DNA of 64,000 nt from Glandiceps talaboti (taxonomy: Eukaryota > Hemichordata > Enteropneusta > Spengelidae), in contig NC_135550.1 of the NCBI RefSeq assembly GCF_964340395.1, positions 11,694,408-11,758,407 on the forward strand, in the 5' to 3' direction. This document shows, piece by piece, positions 41,601 to 49,353 of this stretch. Under the pieces are notes generated by a model. The model saw only the letters and a list, made by a program, of their open reading frames with translations, had not been told where the DNA came from and ran no database searches. The first letter of the stretch is position 1. Each line of letters opens with the position of its first letter. Both the position numbers and the translations under genes were made by a program.

Positions 41601-42310
41601 CTTATATGATGTTTCACAGTCAGTATACTTCTTGTGGGATTCACGTCGAGTCAGAGCCTGGCCTGGTCCGGCCGTGGACTTAGATAATTTTGATGTCTGC
41701 CGTAAAATGAATGCGCCAAAGCGACGCAAGGTTGGAAAATTATTGCTTCATTTGTAATTTTAGGGGGCCAATGTCGCAAGGTCGTGGCCTCGGCAGAACT
41801 GGCCTAAGACGCCATGGGGAACCTTACAATTTTGCTGTGCTCAGGGGTCGGTCGGAAATAAAAAAACTTTTTTTTTTCTAATGTCGGAGCTGCAAATTAG
41901 GGTCGGTCGGGAGATGAGAAACAGAAAAATAAAAAGGGCCGCCCTAATGATGTATGTATGGACAGACAACGTTACCTTTGAAAATAGTGTAGTAAGAACA
42001 TACCAAGGAGGAGTCGGTTCGTTGTGGACTGTACATTATTACTTGTTGAGTACATTATGAGTGTTACAGGTACGGCGAAAGACGGTAATTCTTGGAGAAA
42101 CCATGCCACCTTCGGATGAATCCCGAAGCCCCATGATGAACTTCCATACCTCCCATACGGACTTTTCAGGAATTGTAATAACACACAGACAATGATCGCT
42201 GTCCCAGCCATAATCAAAGCTAAATAGTACAACAGATCGATTTCTGCCTGTGAACTGTTGGGAAATGTTCCCATGATTTCAAACACTGTTGACAGCCAAG
42301 CGGACGACAT
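31823..42310 (-). CDS. SRD5A1: Steroid 5-alpha-reductase, complete, 5 exons
   Basis: Exons at 42310-41976, 38532-38366, 37749-37648, 35827-35677 and 31889-31823 join in frame into 273 residues. That is close to the 254-259 aa of vertebrate SRD5A1/2, with the same five-exon layout. It is a membrane enzyme of the endoplasmic reticulum that reduces the delta-4 bond of 3-oxosteroids with NADPH. Visible hallmarks are the FLQELPSFAVP segment (its Glu corresponds to the steroid-contacting Glu57 of SRD5A2), LIRGG, NIHSDHVLRNLRKPGETGYK (NADPH-binding loop) and the C-terminal DDYPKNRKAFIPFLL. The protein is strongly hydrophobic with several membrane helices. The chosen start has A at -3. Exon 3 resembles SRD5A1 and the C-terminus SRD5A2, so it probably represents the pre-duplication type. 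A DNA transposon lies 153 bp upstream of the ATG. Confidence 0.95.
32115..32690 (-). repeat. Tandem array built from an interspersed-repeat tail
   Basis: Four to five units of about 120-160 bp each contain GATAAGGTTCAGTAGTGCTA, a (TGTC)n run, a (GT)n run and an AACTTAAAGTCAAAAACC phrase. In inverse orientation the same order of motifs ends the repeats at 50400-51330 and 52220-52995. Unit length varies with the dinucleotide tract. The array lies in SRD5A intron 4. Confidence 0.85.
33086..33690. repeat. 51-bp minisatellite, about 12 copies
   Basis: The unit contains ATATGGCTAGATGGAACAGA and ATGATTAATTGTTGTTTACG. Copies are very similar, with a few 2-bp gaps (ATATAT/ATAT) and substitutions. It is located in SRD5A intron 4. 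ORFs across it (17-residue period) are by-products of a unit divisible by three. Confidence 0.95.
34081..34218. repeat. Tandem duplication, 2 x 69 bp
   Basis: Two near-identical copies beginning TTGATATGGATGCTATAAA, differing at two or three positions. Confidence 0.9.
34658..34790. repeat. (CATA)n microsatellite
   Basis: Long CATA run with one short interruption, in SRD5A intron 4. Confidence 0.97.
35500..35620. repeat. (CA)n/(CATA)n microsatellite
   Basis: CATA units flanked by CA runs, about 60 bp from the exon 4 donor. Confidence 0.95.
35677..35827 (-). CDS. SRD5A1: SRD5A exon 4
   Basis: 151 nt between CCTAG and GTAAGA. It encodes GLFEYVSGANFFGESLEWFG and ends RAYHHHR across the splice, as in SRD5A2. 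Confidence 0.96.
36277..36866. mobile_element. MITE-like element, CCGGAGTTTTCCGAAAAC inverted ends
   Basis: The left end has CCGGAGTTTTCCGAAAAC and the right end has its exact inverse. About 590 bp, no coding potential, in SRD5A intron 3. No target-site duplication is clear. Confidence 0.75.
37648..37749 (-). CDS. SRD5A1: SRD5A exon 3
   Basis: 102 nt between TTGTTAG and GTTTGTG. It encodes GMTINIHSDHVLRNLRKPGE, the conserved cofactor-binding stretch of the family. Confidence 0.96.
37803..38121. mobile_element. MITE-like element with about 55-bp inverted ends
   Basis: The left end has GGTAGTGGCAGTCC and GCATGCTTGTTAG-like sequence. The right end carries the inverse (GGACTGCCACCACC, CTAACAAGCATGCG). 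About 320 bp in SRD5A intron 2, 54 bp from exon 3. Confidence 0.75.
38366..38532 (-). CDS. SRD5A1: SRD5A exon 2
   Basis: 167 nt between TTACAG and GTAAGC. It encodes TFIFPFLIRGGKKTP and CLYNGYMQGR, matching the exon 2 region of vertebrate SRD5A proteins. Confidence 0.95.
39052..39454. mobile_element. MITE-like element, GGGGAGAACCATTTGATTTC inverted ends
   Basis: About 30-bp inverted ends (left begins GGGGAGAACCATTTGATTTC, right ends with its inverse followed by CCCCT). The interior holds phrases of the type ACAAATTTTTTTT. About 400 bp, non-coding, in SRD5A intron 1. Confidence 0.8.
40378..40415 (+). other. G-rich run with G-quadruplex potential
   Basis: Several GGGT repeats are followed by a run of twelve or so G on the plus strand, satisfying the usual four-G-tract pattern. 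It lies in SRD5A intron 1. Confidence 0.6.
40541..40576. repeat. Perfect 12-bp hairpin
   Basis: ATCTCAGACCAC and GTGGTCTGAGAT separated by 12 nt. Confidence 0.85.
41976..42310 (-). CDS. SRD5A1: SRD5A exon 1
   Basis: 335 nt from the ATG (MSSAWLSTVF) to a GTAACG donor, phase 2. It carries the N-terminal membrane helices and the FLQELPSF substrate-pocket segment. A more upstream in-frame ATG (42337) would add nine residues. Confidence 0.93.
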
Positions 42311-42464
42311 GATTGAGCATACACATGCATACGTCACGTCTGACCCATGTTTGTGTGCGGTTCAAAGGTCAAAGGTCTACAATCGTGGGCGTTGCGTTGG
42401 GTGCATGATGGGTTGAGCGATGTGTGAGGGCGCCCCGTCATGGCATACTTTAAAATGTATATTA

Positions 42465-42660
42465 CTGCTTAAATTACCGAAGTGTTCAAAGTGAAAAATA
42501 AAAGATGCCGCCGCCAGCGCGTATGCCCACTACTTATCAGGACATGTCACTGAACTTCTCAAATGAAAACATCCACCCGCCAAGCCAAAACATTGACGCG
42601 CGAAATAGAAAAGTTTGACGCGCGAAACAGAAAAGTTGAAGTCGGCATATCAAAAAGATA
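42465..42660 (+). repeat. Left terminal inverted repeat
   Basis: It pairs with about 48220-48417. The outer 60 bp are nearly identical, then there are scattered substitutions with few indels. It contains the ATGCCGCCGCCAGCGCG phrase seen in both ends and a tandem pair of 22-bp subterminal repeats. Confidence 0.92.
42595..42638 (+). promoter_or_regulatory. Subterminal 22-bp tandem repeats (left end)
   Basis: Two adjacent copies of GACGCGCGAAACAGAAAAGT plus two bases, 130 bp from the left tip (one copy has two changes). By analogy with IR/DR-type Tc1/mariner ends these are candidate transposase-binding sites. That function is inferred. Confidence 0.6.
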
Positions 42661-42733
42661 AAACCACGCCCAGTGTCTAAAGCTAAAATGATCAATCTAC
42701 TGTCATCATCTGAGTCAGGTTGAGGTTCTAAAC

Positions 42734-45178
42734 ATGGCGGCGATACGTAGGGGTTACCAGGCTAGAACGCCAACAAGGGAAAAACAATTGGAAACGTGGC
42801 TTGAAAACATCGATTCGGAACTTCTGAATTATGTCGAGGCCCTAAAAAAGGCTGGATACACGAGTTTGAGAGCTATTGCACGATTAACGTGTGAAGACAT
42901 CCAAGACTTTCTACCTGAAATACCCCCGGGTCATAAACGATTACTTTTACATGAGGCATCCAAGTTGCGTACCCCCATAAAGCAGGATGCAATCAAGTCA
43001 TCAAGTGAGTCTGACAATGGAGCAGTAAGTAACTCGAAGGTGAAATCTTCTTATAATGTTGAGCAACTGCATGTTGGAACTAATCCCCACTTTGTCAATC
43101 AACCCACTACGACCATGACAACAATAAATGTTTCCGCCAAGGGGAAGCGGTCACGTTCGCCAACGAACGAAGATGCTACTAGTATGTCACATACAGGTAA
43201 ACAACAACGCAGTGATTTCGGGGGTTCATCGCAAAAATCCACCCAGTCACACACAAGTGATACACAAAAATACGTCAAATCACAGAGTGATACGTACATG
43301 ACCCCAGTTGAGAAAATGAAATTTGACATGGATATGGAAATTGGAAATATTTCCGAAAATTTGCAAAGACTAGAAAAAGACCTATGTTGTATGCAGGAAT
43401 CCTTTCGGCCGACTACAACAACCACGAAACACGGCCCTTCGTGCAGTAATTGTCACCAAAAATTAGGCCATAATGTGTTGAACTGTAAATTTCCGAAGTG
43501 TGAAAGTGCGTCATTCTGCAAAGACATCGGTCGAAGTGAACACAGAAAAGAAAAAAGAAAGATGATAAATCTTGGGAATGAAATCAAAGCAACTAAGGAG
43601 AAAATTAAAGAAAAAAAGCTGCAATTAGTGCAATTTTGTAAATCTATAACAGCAAGTCGTAGCACCTACGCTTCTAAAATTAGAGGCAAATTAATCAACA
43701 GCAATACGGACAAATATCTGTCAGTTGACGGCACAGTAAATTGGCTGGAAGTCAATACTGATGCACGAAAACTGGAGACTGTTCTGGGTGGTAATACGCC
43801 AGTAGAAACCTCAGATATCCAAGAGCTTATCGCAAATTTTGATGAAAAGTCTACTCCCAAAAATATTAAAACAAGGAAAAGCGAAAGTAAAGTAATTGAT
43901 TTGTGGAAAATGAAAGGAGTGAATTGGCCTGGGAAAAAGACAGCTTTAGATACCCGTGAGCAAGATGAAAAAACTCTGAACCCGGAAGCTCCAAAAAGCG
44001 ATGTTGTTTTTGTGACAAAACAGCAAGATGAACTACTTCTGAAACTTGGTATAGAAGAGAGTATAAAGACGTATGAAGAAGAACGTGAAAGTAGAGCGAC
44101 CGATCGTATTGACTCGGGGACAGATCGTGATAACCTTTTAGACGACGTTTTCGTTGCATTGTCAAATATGCAACAACAAATATCCATCTTAACTGAACAA
44201 CAACGGAAATCTGACAGCAGCGTCGATCAAGAAAAAACAAACCCGTCTTGGAAAAATGTGACCTTGGAACAGAGGGCTGCATGTCAACAACAAAGTAAGC
44301 TTATGTCTAAGACTGTTCATTCTGATGATTTGGCATTTGGTACGGATACGTTTGAGGATGGAAACGAAAATGACAATACCCATAGACCACGTAGAAGTCT
44401 GTTCACTATGGAGTCCATATTGTCACAGTCAACGCCAAAACAACATGGCCACAACAAAACCTTGGACCACAATCGAGTAAAAGTCAAAATGGATAAGATG
44501 TGTGAACAGCTACCAATTGCACCCTACTCACTTCCTATGCGTATGCCTAACATATACAGCCAAAACAATAGTCAGCAATATGGTGGCGTTACCCAGGACC
44601 AAATACCAGGGAACAGGCAAATTGAAATAGTGAATACACAACTAGATTATTTGCCATCACATCCTAGGATGTATCAAGATACATTTACGCAAGGCCATAC
44701 TGAATTTTTTCCAACAGGTACTTGGCCAGTACACTTGCAGCCTGTCACTGATTGCCATCCTACCCTGCCAACTACTAGTCTATGCACACCTGTAGGATCT
44801 GCCACCCTGCCAGCTACTAGTCTATGCACACCTGTAGGATCTGCCACCCTGCCAGCTACTAGTCTATGCACACCTGTAGGATCTACCACCCTGCCAGCTA
44901 CTAGTCTATGTACCGCACCTGTAGGATCTACTACCCTGCCAGCTACTAGTCTATGTACCGCACCTGTAGGATCTACTACCCTGCCAGCTACTAGTCTATG
45001 CACACCTGTAGGATCTACAAATATGATAAACCATGTAACTGTCAATTCACAATGTCTATCTGAAAACACTCAGTCAGTCGAAACATTACCCTTACTACAG
45101 ACACAAAATGTAGAAGATGGAAATACAACAAATCTGTTAGCATTATATGAATCAGCTCGTCTACTTGGGGATTTGTAA
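42734..45178 (+). CDS. Transposon-borne SAM-domain / zinc-module protein, 814 aa
   Basis: A single intronless frame starting in a strong context (AAACATGGCG) 270 bp inside the left end. Residues about 20-80 form a SAM-like domain (WLENIDSELLNYVEALKKAG, then a DIQDFLPEIPPGHKRLLLHE helix), a fold used for self- or hetero-association. Residues 237-270 form a Cys/His module, C-x2-C-x5-H-x4-C-x4-C-x5-C-x7-H, which begins like a zinc knuckle. It is followed by a Lys/Glu-rich probable coiled coil (about 273-300). Residues about 677-763 hold six 14-15-residue repeats (LPATSLCTPVGSTT). The rest is polar and probably disordered. No nuclease or transposase motif is seen. I do not recognise a named family. 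Position inside the inverted repeats, convergent with the transposase, suggests a cofactor or DNA/chromatin-binding partner of transposition. Domestication as a host gene is less likely but possible. Confidence 0.9.
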   Translation: MAAIRRGYQARTPTREKQLETWLENIDSELLNYVEALKKAGYTSLRAIARLTCEDIQDFLPEIPPGHKRLLLHEASKLRTPIKQDAIKSSSESDNGAVSNSKVKSSYNVEQLHVGTNPHFVNQPTTTMTTINVSAKGKRSRSPTNEDATSMSHTGKQQRSDFGGSSQKSTQSHTSDTQKYVKSQSDTYMTPVEKMKFDMDMEIGNISENLQRLEKDLCCMQESFRPTTTTTKHGPSCSNCHQKLGHNVLNCKFPKCESASFCKDIGRSEHRKEKRKMINLGNEIKATKEKIKEKKLQLVQFCKSITASRSTYASKIRGKLINSNTDKYLSVDGTVNWLEVNTDARKLETVLGGNTPVETSDIQELIANFDEKSTPKNIKTRKSESKVIDLWKMKGVNWPGKKTALDTREQDEKTLNPEAPKSDVVFVTKQQDELLLKLGIEESIKTYEEERESRATDRIDSGTDRDNLLDDVFVALSNMQQQISILTEQQRKSDSSVDQEKTNPSWKNVTLEQRAACQQQSKLMSKTVHSDDLAFGTDTFEDGNENDNTHRPRRSLFTMESILSQSTPKQHGHNKTLDHNRVKVKMDKMCEQLPIAPYSLPMRMPNIYSQNNSQQYGGVTQDQIPGNRQIEIVNTQLDYLPSHPRMYQDTFTQGHTEFFPTGTWPVHLQPVTDCHPTLPTTSLCTPVGSATLPATSLCTPVGSATLPATSLCTPVGSTTLPATSLCTAPVGSTTLPATSLCTAPVGSTTLPATSLCTPVGSTNMINHVTVNSQCLSENTQSVETLPLLQTQNVEDGNTTNLLALYESARLLGDL
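44761..45022 (+). repeat. Coding minisatellite in the SAM-domain gene
   Basis: Six copies of a 42-45 bp unit containing CTGCCAGCTACTAGTCTATG. The 3-bp difference (an extra Ala codon in two copies) preserves the frame. Confidence 0.95.
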
Positions 45179-45179
45179 A

Positions 45180-47044
45180 CATTTGAATGTGAAAGGGTGA
45201 CTTCTACTAAGATACTAAAGTGATATCTGGAATGAAGGATAACTTGATTTATTTGAAGTGAGAATTAGATTGTCAGTTGAATTAATAGTATTTCTATAAC
45301 ACAAAACACTTTGCATTCATGTCATTACCAAAGACTATAGACCAAATTATACATAAACTTGCTAGTATGTGTCAAATAACAATATTACCAAGGGAACGTC
45401 AAACCCTGTAAGATGACCCATGTGTTAGGGTAAAGTGAAATTTGGACTGGAGACTCAGTTGTCGACATGTCTCATGTTGTGTTTGTATACATGTCACATA
45501 TATGCCACATACTTTATTACTATTCAGTGACATTGATAATACACTGTAATTCACACAAATTATTTGCTACAATGTGGGGTTTTTTTTCAACTGGTAATTA
45601 TTTTGTTGCCAATAATCAATAAAAGTGTTAAAATTAAAACTAGTTATCTTTGTTGAACCATGTTTCCATACAAAGCTTAGTGGTGAACACAAACCATTTA
45701 AAATAATCAAAATGGAAAATTATCAGTAAGTTATTGCATTCATCCACACAATCTTTCTGAAAACCCAAGAAATAATTGATAAGTGTACTCCTTATGCCTA
45801 GATATCACATATATGAAAATTATCAAATTTGGGATTGAATGATTTTAAGATCATAAAAATTAACATCATTTTATTTTGTAAAGTCAATTATTCAGACACT
45901 GTCCCTTATATCCATCATGTGATCAGAAGTGACTGATTTTACTGAAGTAAATGTAATCATGGCATACTTTGAGTTTCAAAAAATAGATTTGTTATAATAT
46001 TGACTGAATTTTATTGTGTTGTGTGATGGTTCTCAAAAGGCACATTTTCAAACATGAATCAGAAGTGCTTGTTTTTGATGTTCACATGTTAATGTTAATG
46101 TTCATTCTTATCAAAGAATTTCAAACTATATATATGTTCAGTTCACATTATGATAATCATGGTTTACACATTAAAATATTGCAGTCTACAATTTTATGTA
46201 TTTTTGAATTACAGTAAGTTTACATGAATACTCAGAATAGATCTCATAATGGTATAACATCTTGCATGTCAAATATGCCAGTTTGGTGAAATTTAATGCA
46301 TCAAGGTTTTGAACACATTCAATGTTTATATTTAATATGGTGATAATAAGGTCAAAGGTCGAACGTAGTGCTAACTCTAGTAATGACATCACTCATTCCG
46401 ATCGCTCGCGTACATGAAGCAGAATACCATACCATTCATCAAAATAAAATAACAGCCACTTCCAAATTTGACAGACAAATTTTGTTTATTGATAAGTGTT
46501 TCATGATCCAATATTTTGTAACCGTTCCAGTACAGTAATATTCATTGAATAGTGTTTGTACAACAACTGTGATGTACATTATAATGTTCAACAGCTTGAA
46601 GTTGTCACATTGTGTTGTGGACGGTGATGTTTTCTATTATTACAGTTATGACTGGATGGCACCAAGTTTGTACTGGATCTACCTTATACTGAAATGTAAC
46701 ACCACACGTCGAATGGTTTGTTTTTTCAGAAGTTGAAATAAATCTTATTACTTCATAAAAATTCAATTCATCTTTTAGAGTGCCATCGATGCATGTATTT
46801 TTACAACTGTAGTGTGTACGTGTGTACATGAAGGTATACTTCCATGGTGTGTGGGCCAAAGTCATGCATGCAAGAATCAATTACCGAAATCCGTACCAAC
46901 GAGGGCGAGTTAAAAATATTCAGGCCCATGTTTGTGCAAATGCTGTGCAAATGAACTAAAAAGTAAATCAAACGTAGCCCATGAAAAAGTGGCAATAAGA
47001 AAACCTGTATTGTAGAAATTTACACAAATAGTCTGTTCGCTTCA
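45180..47044. other. Convergent 3' region of the transposon
   Basis: AT-rich sequence between the two stop codons. Plus and minus ORFs of 60-90 codons around 46545-46880 overlap each other and have no recognisable motif. It probably serves as both 3' untranslated regions. A minus-strand AATAAA at about 46487-46492 could serve the transposase transcript. Confidence 0.5.
45618..45623 (+). promoter_or_regulatory. Probable polyadenylation signal of the SAM-domain gene
   Basis: AATAAA, 440 nt after the stop codon, with TG-rich sequence downstream. Confidence 0.45.
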
Positions 47045-48148
47045 TTATTCCGCTGGAAGGTAGTCTTGCAGATTAATATCTAAAAACCCAACACTACGAT
47101 AATAACCCAATACATCTGACGGTTTGATTTCTCGTAGAGCTTGGAGAACAGCAAGATGAAGGTCTGTTCTTGCTAAAGCGTTGTATTCTGGTCTTGAGAG
47201 TGTCTTCTTCAGTTTTCCGAAAACAAATTCGGCTGGGTTCAATTCAGGGGAGTAATACGGAGTGTATACTAAAAAAATGCCCATTGCATCAAGCCAAGCT
47301 CCCAAATATCGACCGCCTTCGTAATGATGAGTTGGGTGGTTGTCGACGACGATAAAATCACCATATTCTAATACTGGTCTATGGGTCATTGGTCTGACAT
47401 TCTCGCTAGCATCTTCAAAAAACTGGATGAACTGCACCGTATCAGTGTTGTGATGGATGACTTTCGCATAACTTAGACCCTCCAGACCAACCATTAAATG
47501 CAATGTTACAGCAGGTGATCGCATGTAACGTTGTATTTCCACTGCCCGTTCACCGCGTAAGGCATGACCATAGCGTGGATTTATGTCTTGACTCAATTTG
47601 ATGCCTGCTTCATCAAAGAACTGGATTTTGTTGGGGTCTTCTGCATGCAAGAAATTCACAAATTCATTGCAATATGCTATGTTTTCATCTGTGAATTTCT
47701 CGTATGCTACAGTTGTCAGTTTTTTGAAAGTCCATCTACCACCTGATAATCGAGTTCTCACCGCTCGTCCGAAAGTACTGATGGAAACATCTTCGGTAAC
47801 ATCACCATACTCCGCTATTTTTTCCTTCAGTGCTCGGTACGTCATGGAAGGCTGAGACCTTTTCAAAGTTTCTATTAGTTCAATATCACCATCTTTCAGC
47901 TTAGGATATGAACCCCTGTTGCCTTTCACTGGTTTGCATGATACAAATCGTTCCCATATTTTTCGAATACCACGGTCACTGAAACGGAACTTTTCTGCTA
48001 CCTCTCGGTAAAACGAAAAATCCCCGGTGACTGGATCACCACCGCGTAGTAGAATTTCCTGCACAATTAAATCCTGTAATTCTGTCGATGTTGTTGTCCC
48101 TCTCCTCAATCTCCGTCCATATGCGTTAATCATGTTATAACCAGCCAT
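47045..48148 (-). CDS. DD37E transposase (IS630/Tc1/mariner, DDE_3 type)
   Basis: The frame is open for 424 codons from 48319. I prefer the ATG at 48148 (AGCATGG, strong context), giving 367 aa, the usual size of Tc1/mariner transposases, because the extra 57 codons lie mostly inside the inverted repeat. Numbered from the preferred start, residues about 10-100 contain two helix-turn-helix units of the paired type (REVAEKFRFSDRGIRKIWER, then ISTFGRAVRTRL). The catalytic triad is visible: Asp179 in FFDEAG, Asp269 in VVDNHPTHH and Glu307 in YTPYYSPELNPAEFVFGKLK, with 37 residues between the last two. It would bind the inverted ends and cut and join at TA. No disabling change is seen. Confidence 0.95.
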   Translation of the reverse strand: MAGYNMINAYGRRLRRGTTTSTELQDLIVQEILLRGGDPVTGDFSFYREVAEKFRFSDRGIRKIWERFVSCKPVKGNRGSYPKLKDGDIELIETLKRSQPSMTYRALKEKIAEYGDVTEDVSISTFGRAVRTRLSGGRWTFKKLTTVAYEKFTDENIAYCNEFVNFLHAEDPNKIQFFDEAGIKLSQDINPRYGHALRGERAVEIQRYMRSPAVTLHLMVGLEGLSYAKVIHHNTDTVQFIQFFEDASENVRPMTHRPVLEYGDFIVVDNHPTHHYEGGRYLGAWLDAMGIFLVYTPYYSPELNPAEFVFGKLKKTLSRPEYNALARTDLHLAVLQALREIKPSDVLGYYRSVGFLDINLQDYLPAE

Positions 48149-48219
48149 GCTTAGACAGTCTCGTGCTGAAGTGTCATGAAATTCAAATTCAGAAAAGCAG
48201 GCGTTGACGCCGTTGTGTA

Positions 48220-48417
48220 TCTTTTTTGTTAGATAGCCGTGTCCAACTTTTCTGTTTCGCGCGTCCAACTTTTCTGTTTCGCGCGTCGATGTTTTGGCTA
48301 GGGGAGTTGATGTTTTCATTTGAAAAGTTGCCTGTCAGCTGCTGATAAGTATTGGTAGTACGCGCTGGCGGCGGCATCTTTTATTTTGCCCTTTGAACAC
48401 TTCGGTAATTTAAGCAG
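48220..48417 (-). repeat. Right terminal inverted repeat
   Basis: Inverse counterpart of the left end. It contains two exact 22-bp direct repeats and the probable promoter and 5' leader of the transposase gene. Confidence 0.92.
48244..48287 (-). promoter_or_regulatory. Subterminal 22-bp tandem repeats (right end)
   Basis: Two identical adjacent copies of the same 22-mer, at the same distance from the right tip as the pair in the left end. Candidate transposase-binding sites. Confidence 0.6.
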
Positions 48418-48533
48418 TATAACAATTATGATAAGATTAATGAAGAGGAAAAATATGCGGATTGAAAAAAATGTGGTTTAAAGACGAGATACTGTAAATG
48501 ATGAGATATTGTAATGAAAAACATAAAATGGAA

Positions 48534-48653
48534 ATGCCTACGGCACGTGGTATTCCCAGGCGGTCTCCCATCCAAGTACTAACCACGCCCGACGCAGCTT
48601 AACTTCGGTGATCGGACGAGAACCGGTGTTTTCTACGTAGTATGGCCGTAGAC
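48534..48653 (-). rRNA. 5S rRNA: 5S ribosomal RNA
   Basis: The minus strand reads GTCTACGGCCATACTACG, then CCGATCACCGAAGTTAAGC, CTTGGATGGGAGACCGCCTG and GGAATACCACGTGCCGTAGG, the full-length metazoan 5S sequence of about 120 nt. The 5' and 3' ends pair (helix I). Internal promoter boxes A (AGTTAAGC), IE and C (GGATGGGAGACC) are all present, and T runs follow the 3' end as a pol III terminator. It is a single copy here, not a tandem array, 115 bp beyond the right end of the transposon. A few departures from the usual animal consensus in loop A leave open that it is a dispersed, possibly inactive copy. Confidence 0.93.
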
Positions 48654-48659
48654 AAACAA

Positions 48660-49350
48660 GATTGGTGAAAGTTCGGTGTTTATACTAAAAGTCGTATACA
48701 CTGTCATAGTCTAGTTCCCGACGAAGTAGTGACGTTGACTTCATTTGGCTCACAGTCGCTTGTAAACTGTTATTCCTTTCCTAAATGGTTTTATTCTTGT
48801 CTATGACGGTCCTAATACAGAACAATGACGTTATTATAGGGATTGGCGATATTTCTTATAAAATCGGTAGCGATGTCATACCCCCTACATATGCATGACA
48901 TTGCTAGATCGGAGTGACACCTGGTGAGCAATCGAAACGAACCAAAGTATAATTGCTACCTGAACTACTTGGTTAAAGTTAAGGACGCTACATATGGCAC
49001 ACACATTACCATGAAACCACATTACAAATTGTGTTTTATTTAATATTTCCTAGTTGACTTTAAAATATTTGACTTTGTCATTGTGATTGATCTCATGTCT
49101 TTGAAAAATATTTTAATAATGCTTTTATACTAAACTACATAAGACTTTCAAGATTACACTAAAGTACAGTCATCAGCTTTTTACATTCCAATTATTATGA
49201 ATAAGATAAAAAAAAAAAACTATCCATATGGAACTTGCATTCACTTTAAATCTGGTTACTTTTCATTCACACAAACTTTAAGATGAAAAGCAAATTTGTA
49301 TGTAGTCCTCCATTTCATCTACGGTTGATGCAGGTTGCAACAGCAATGGA
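48660..49350. other. Intergenic, no feature seen
   Basis: No exon, RNA gene or repeat could be supported between the 5S gene and the solo-LTR-like repeat. Confidence 0.4.
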
Positions 49351-49353
49351 TAG

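Larger units (their letters stand above)
42465..48417. mobile_element. Whole two-gene IS630/Tc1/mariner-type DNA transposon
   Basis: The element is 5,953 bp with inverted ends that both begin CTGCTTAAATTACCGAAGTG and stay alignable for about 195 bp. It is directly flanked by TA on both sides (42463-42464 and 48418-48419), the expected target duplication of this superfamily. It encodes a DD37E transposase on the minus strand near the right end and an 814-codon SAM-domain protein on the plus strand near the left end, converging on a 1.9-kb middle. Both frames are uninterrupted and the ends are well conserved, so the insertion looks young and possibly autonomous. Most Tc1/mariner elements are 1-2.5 kb with one gene. 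It separates the SRD5A promoter from the 5S gene. Confidence 0.92.

Noticed and set aside
43099-44383. Minus-strand ORFs of 64-173 codons inside the SAM-domain gene
   Set aside because: They are antisense shadows of the plus-strand coding frame, with no motifs.
47045-48319. Full 424-codon reading of the transposase from 48319
   Set aside because: The extra 57 codons lie mostly in the inverted repeat, the start context is weak and the length exceeds the family norm. The ATG at 48148 is preferred, although the longer form is not excluded.
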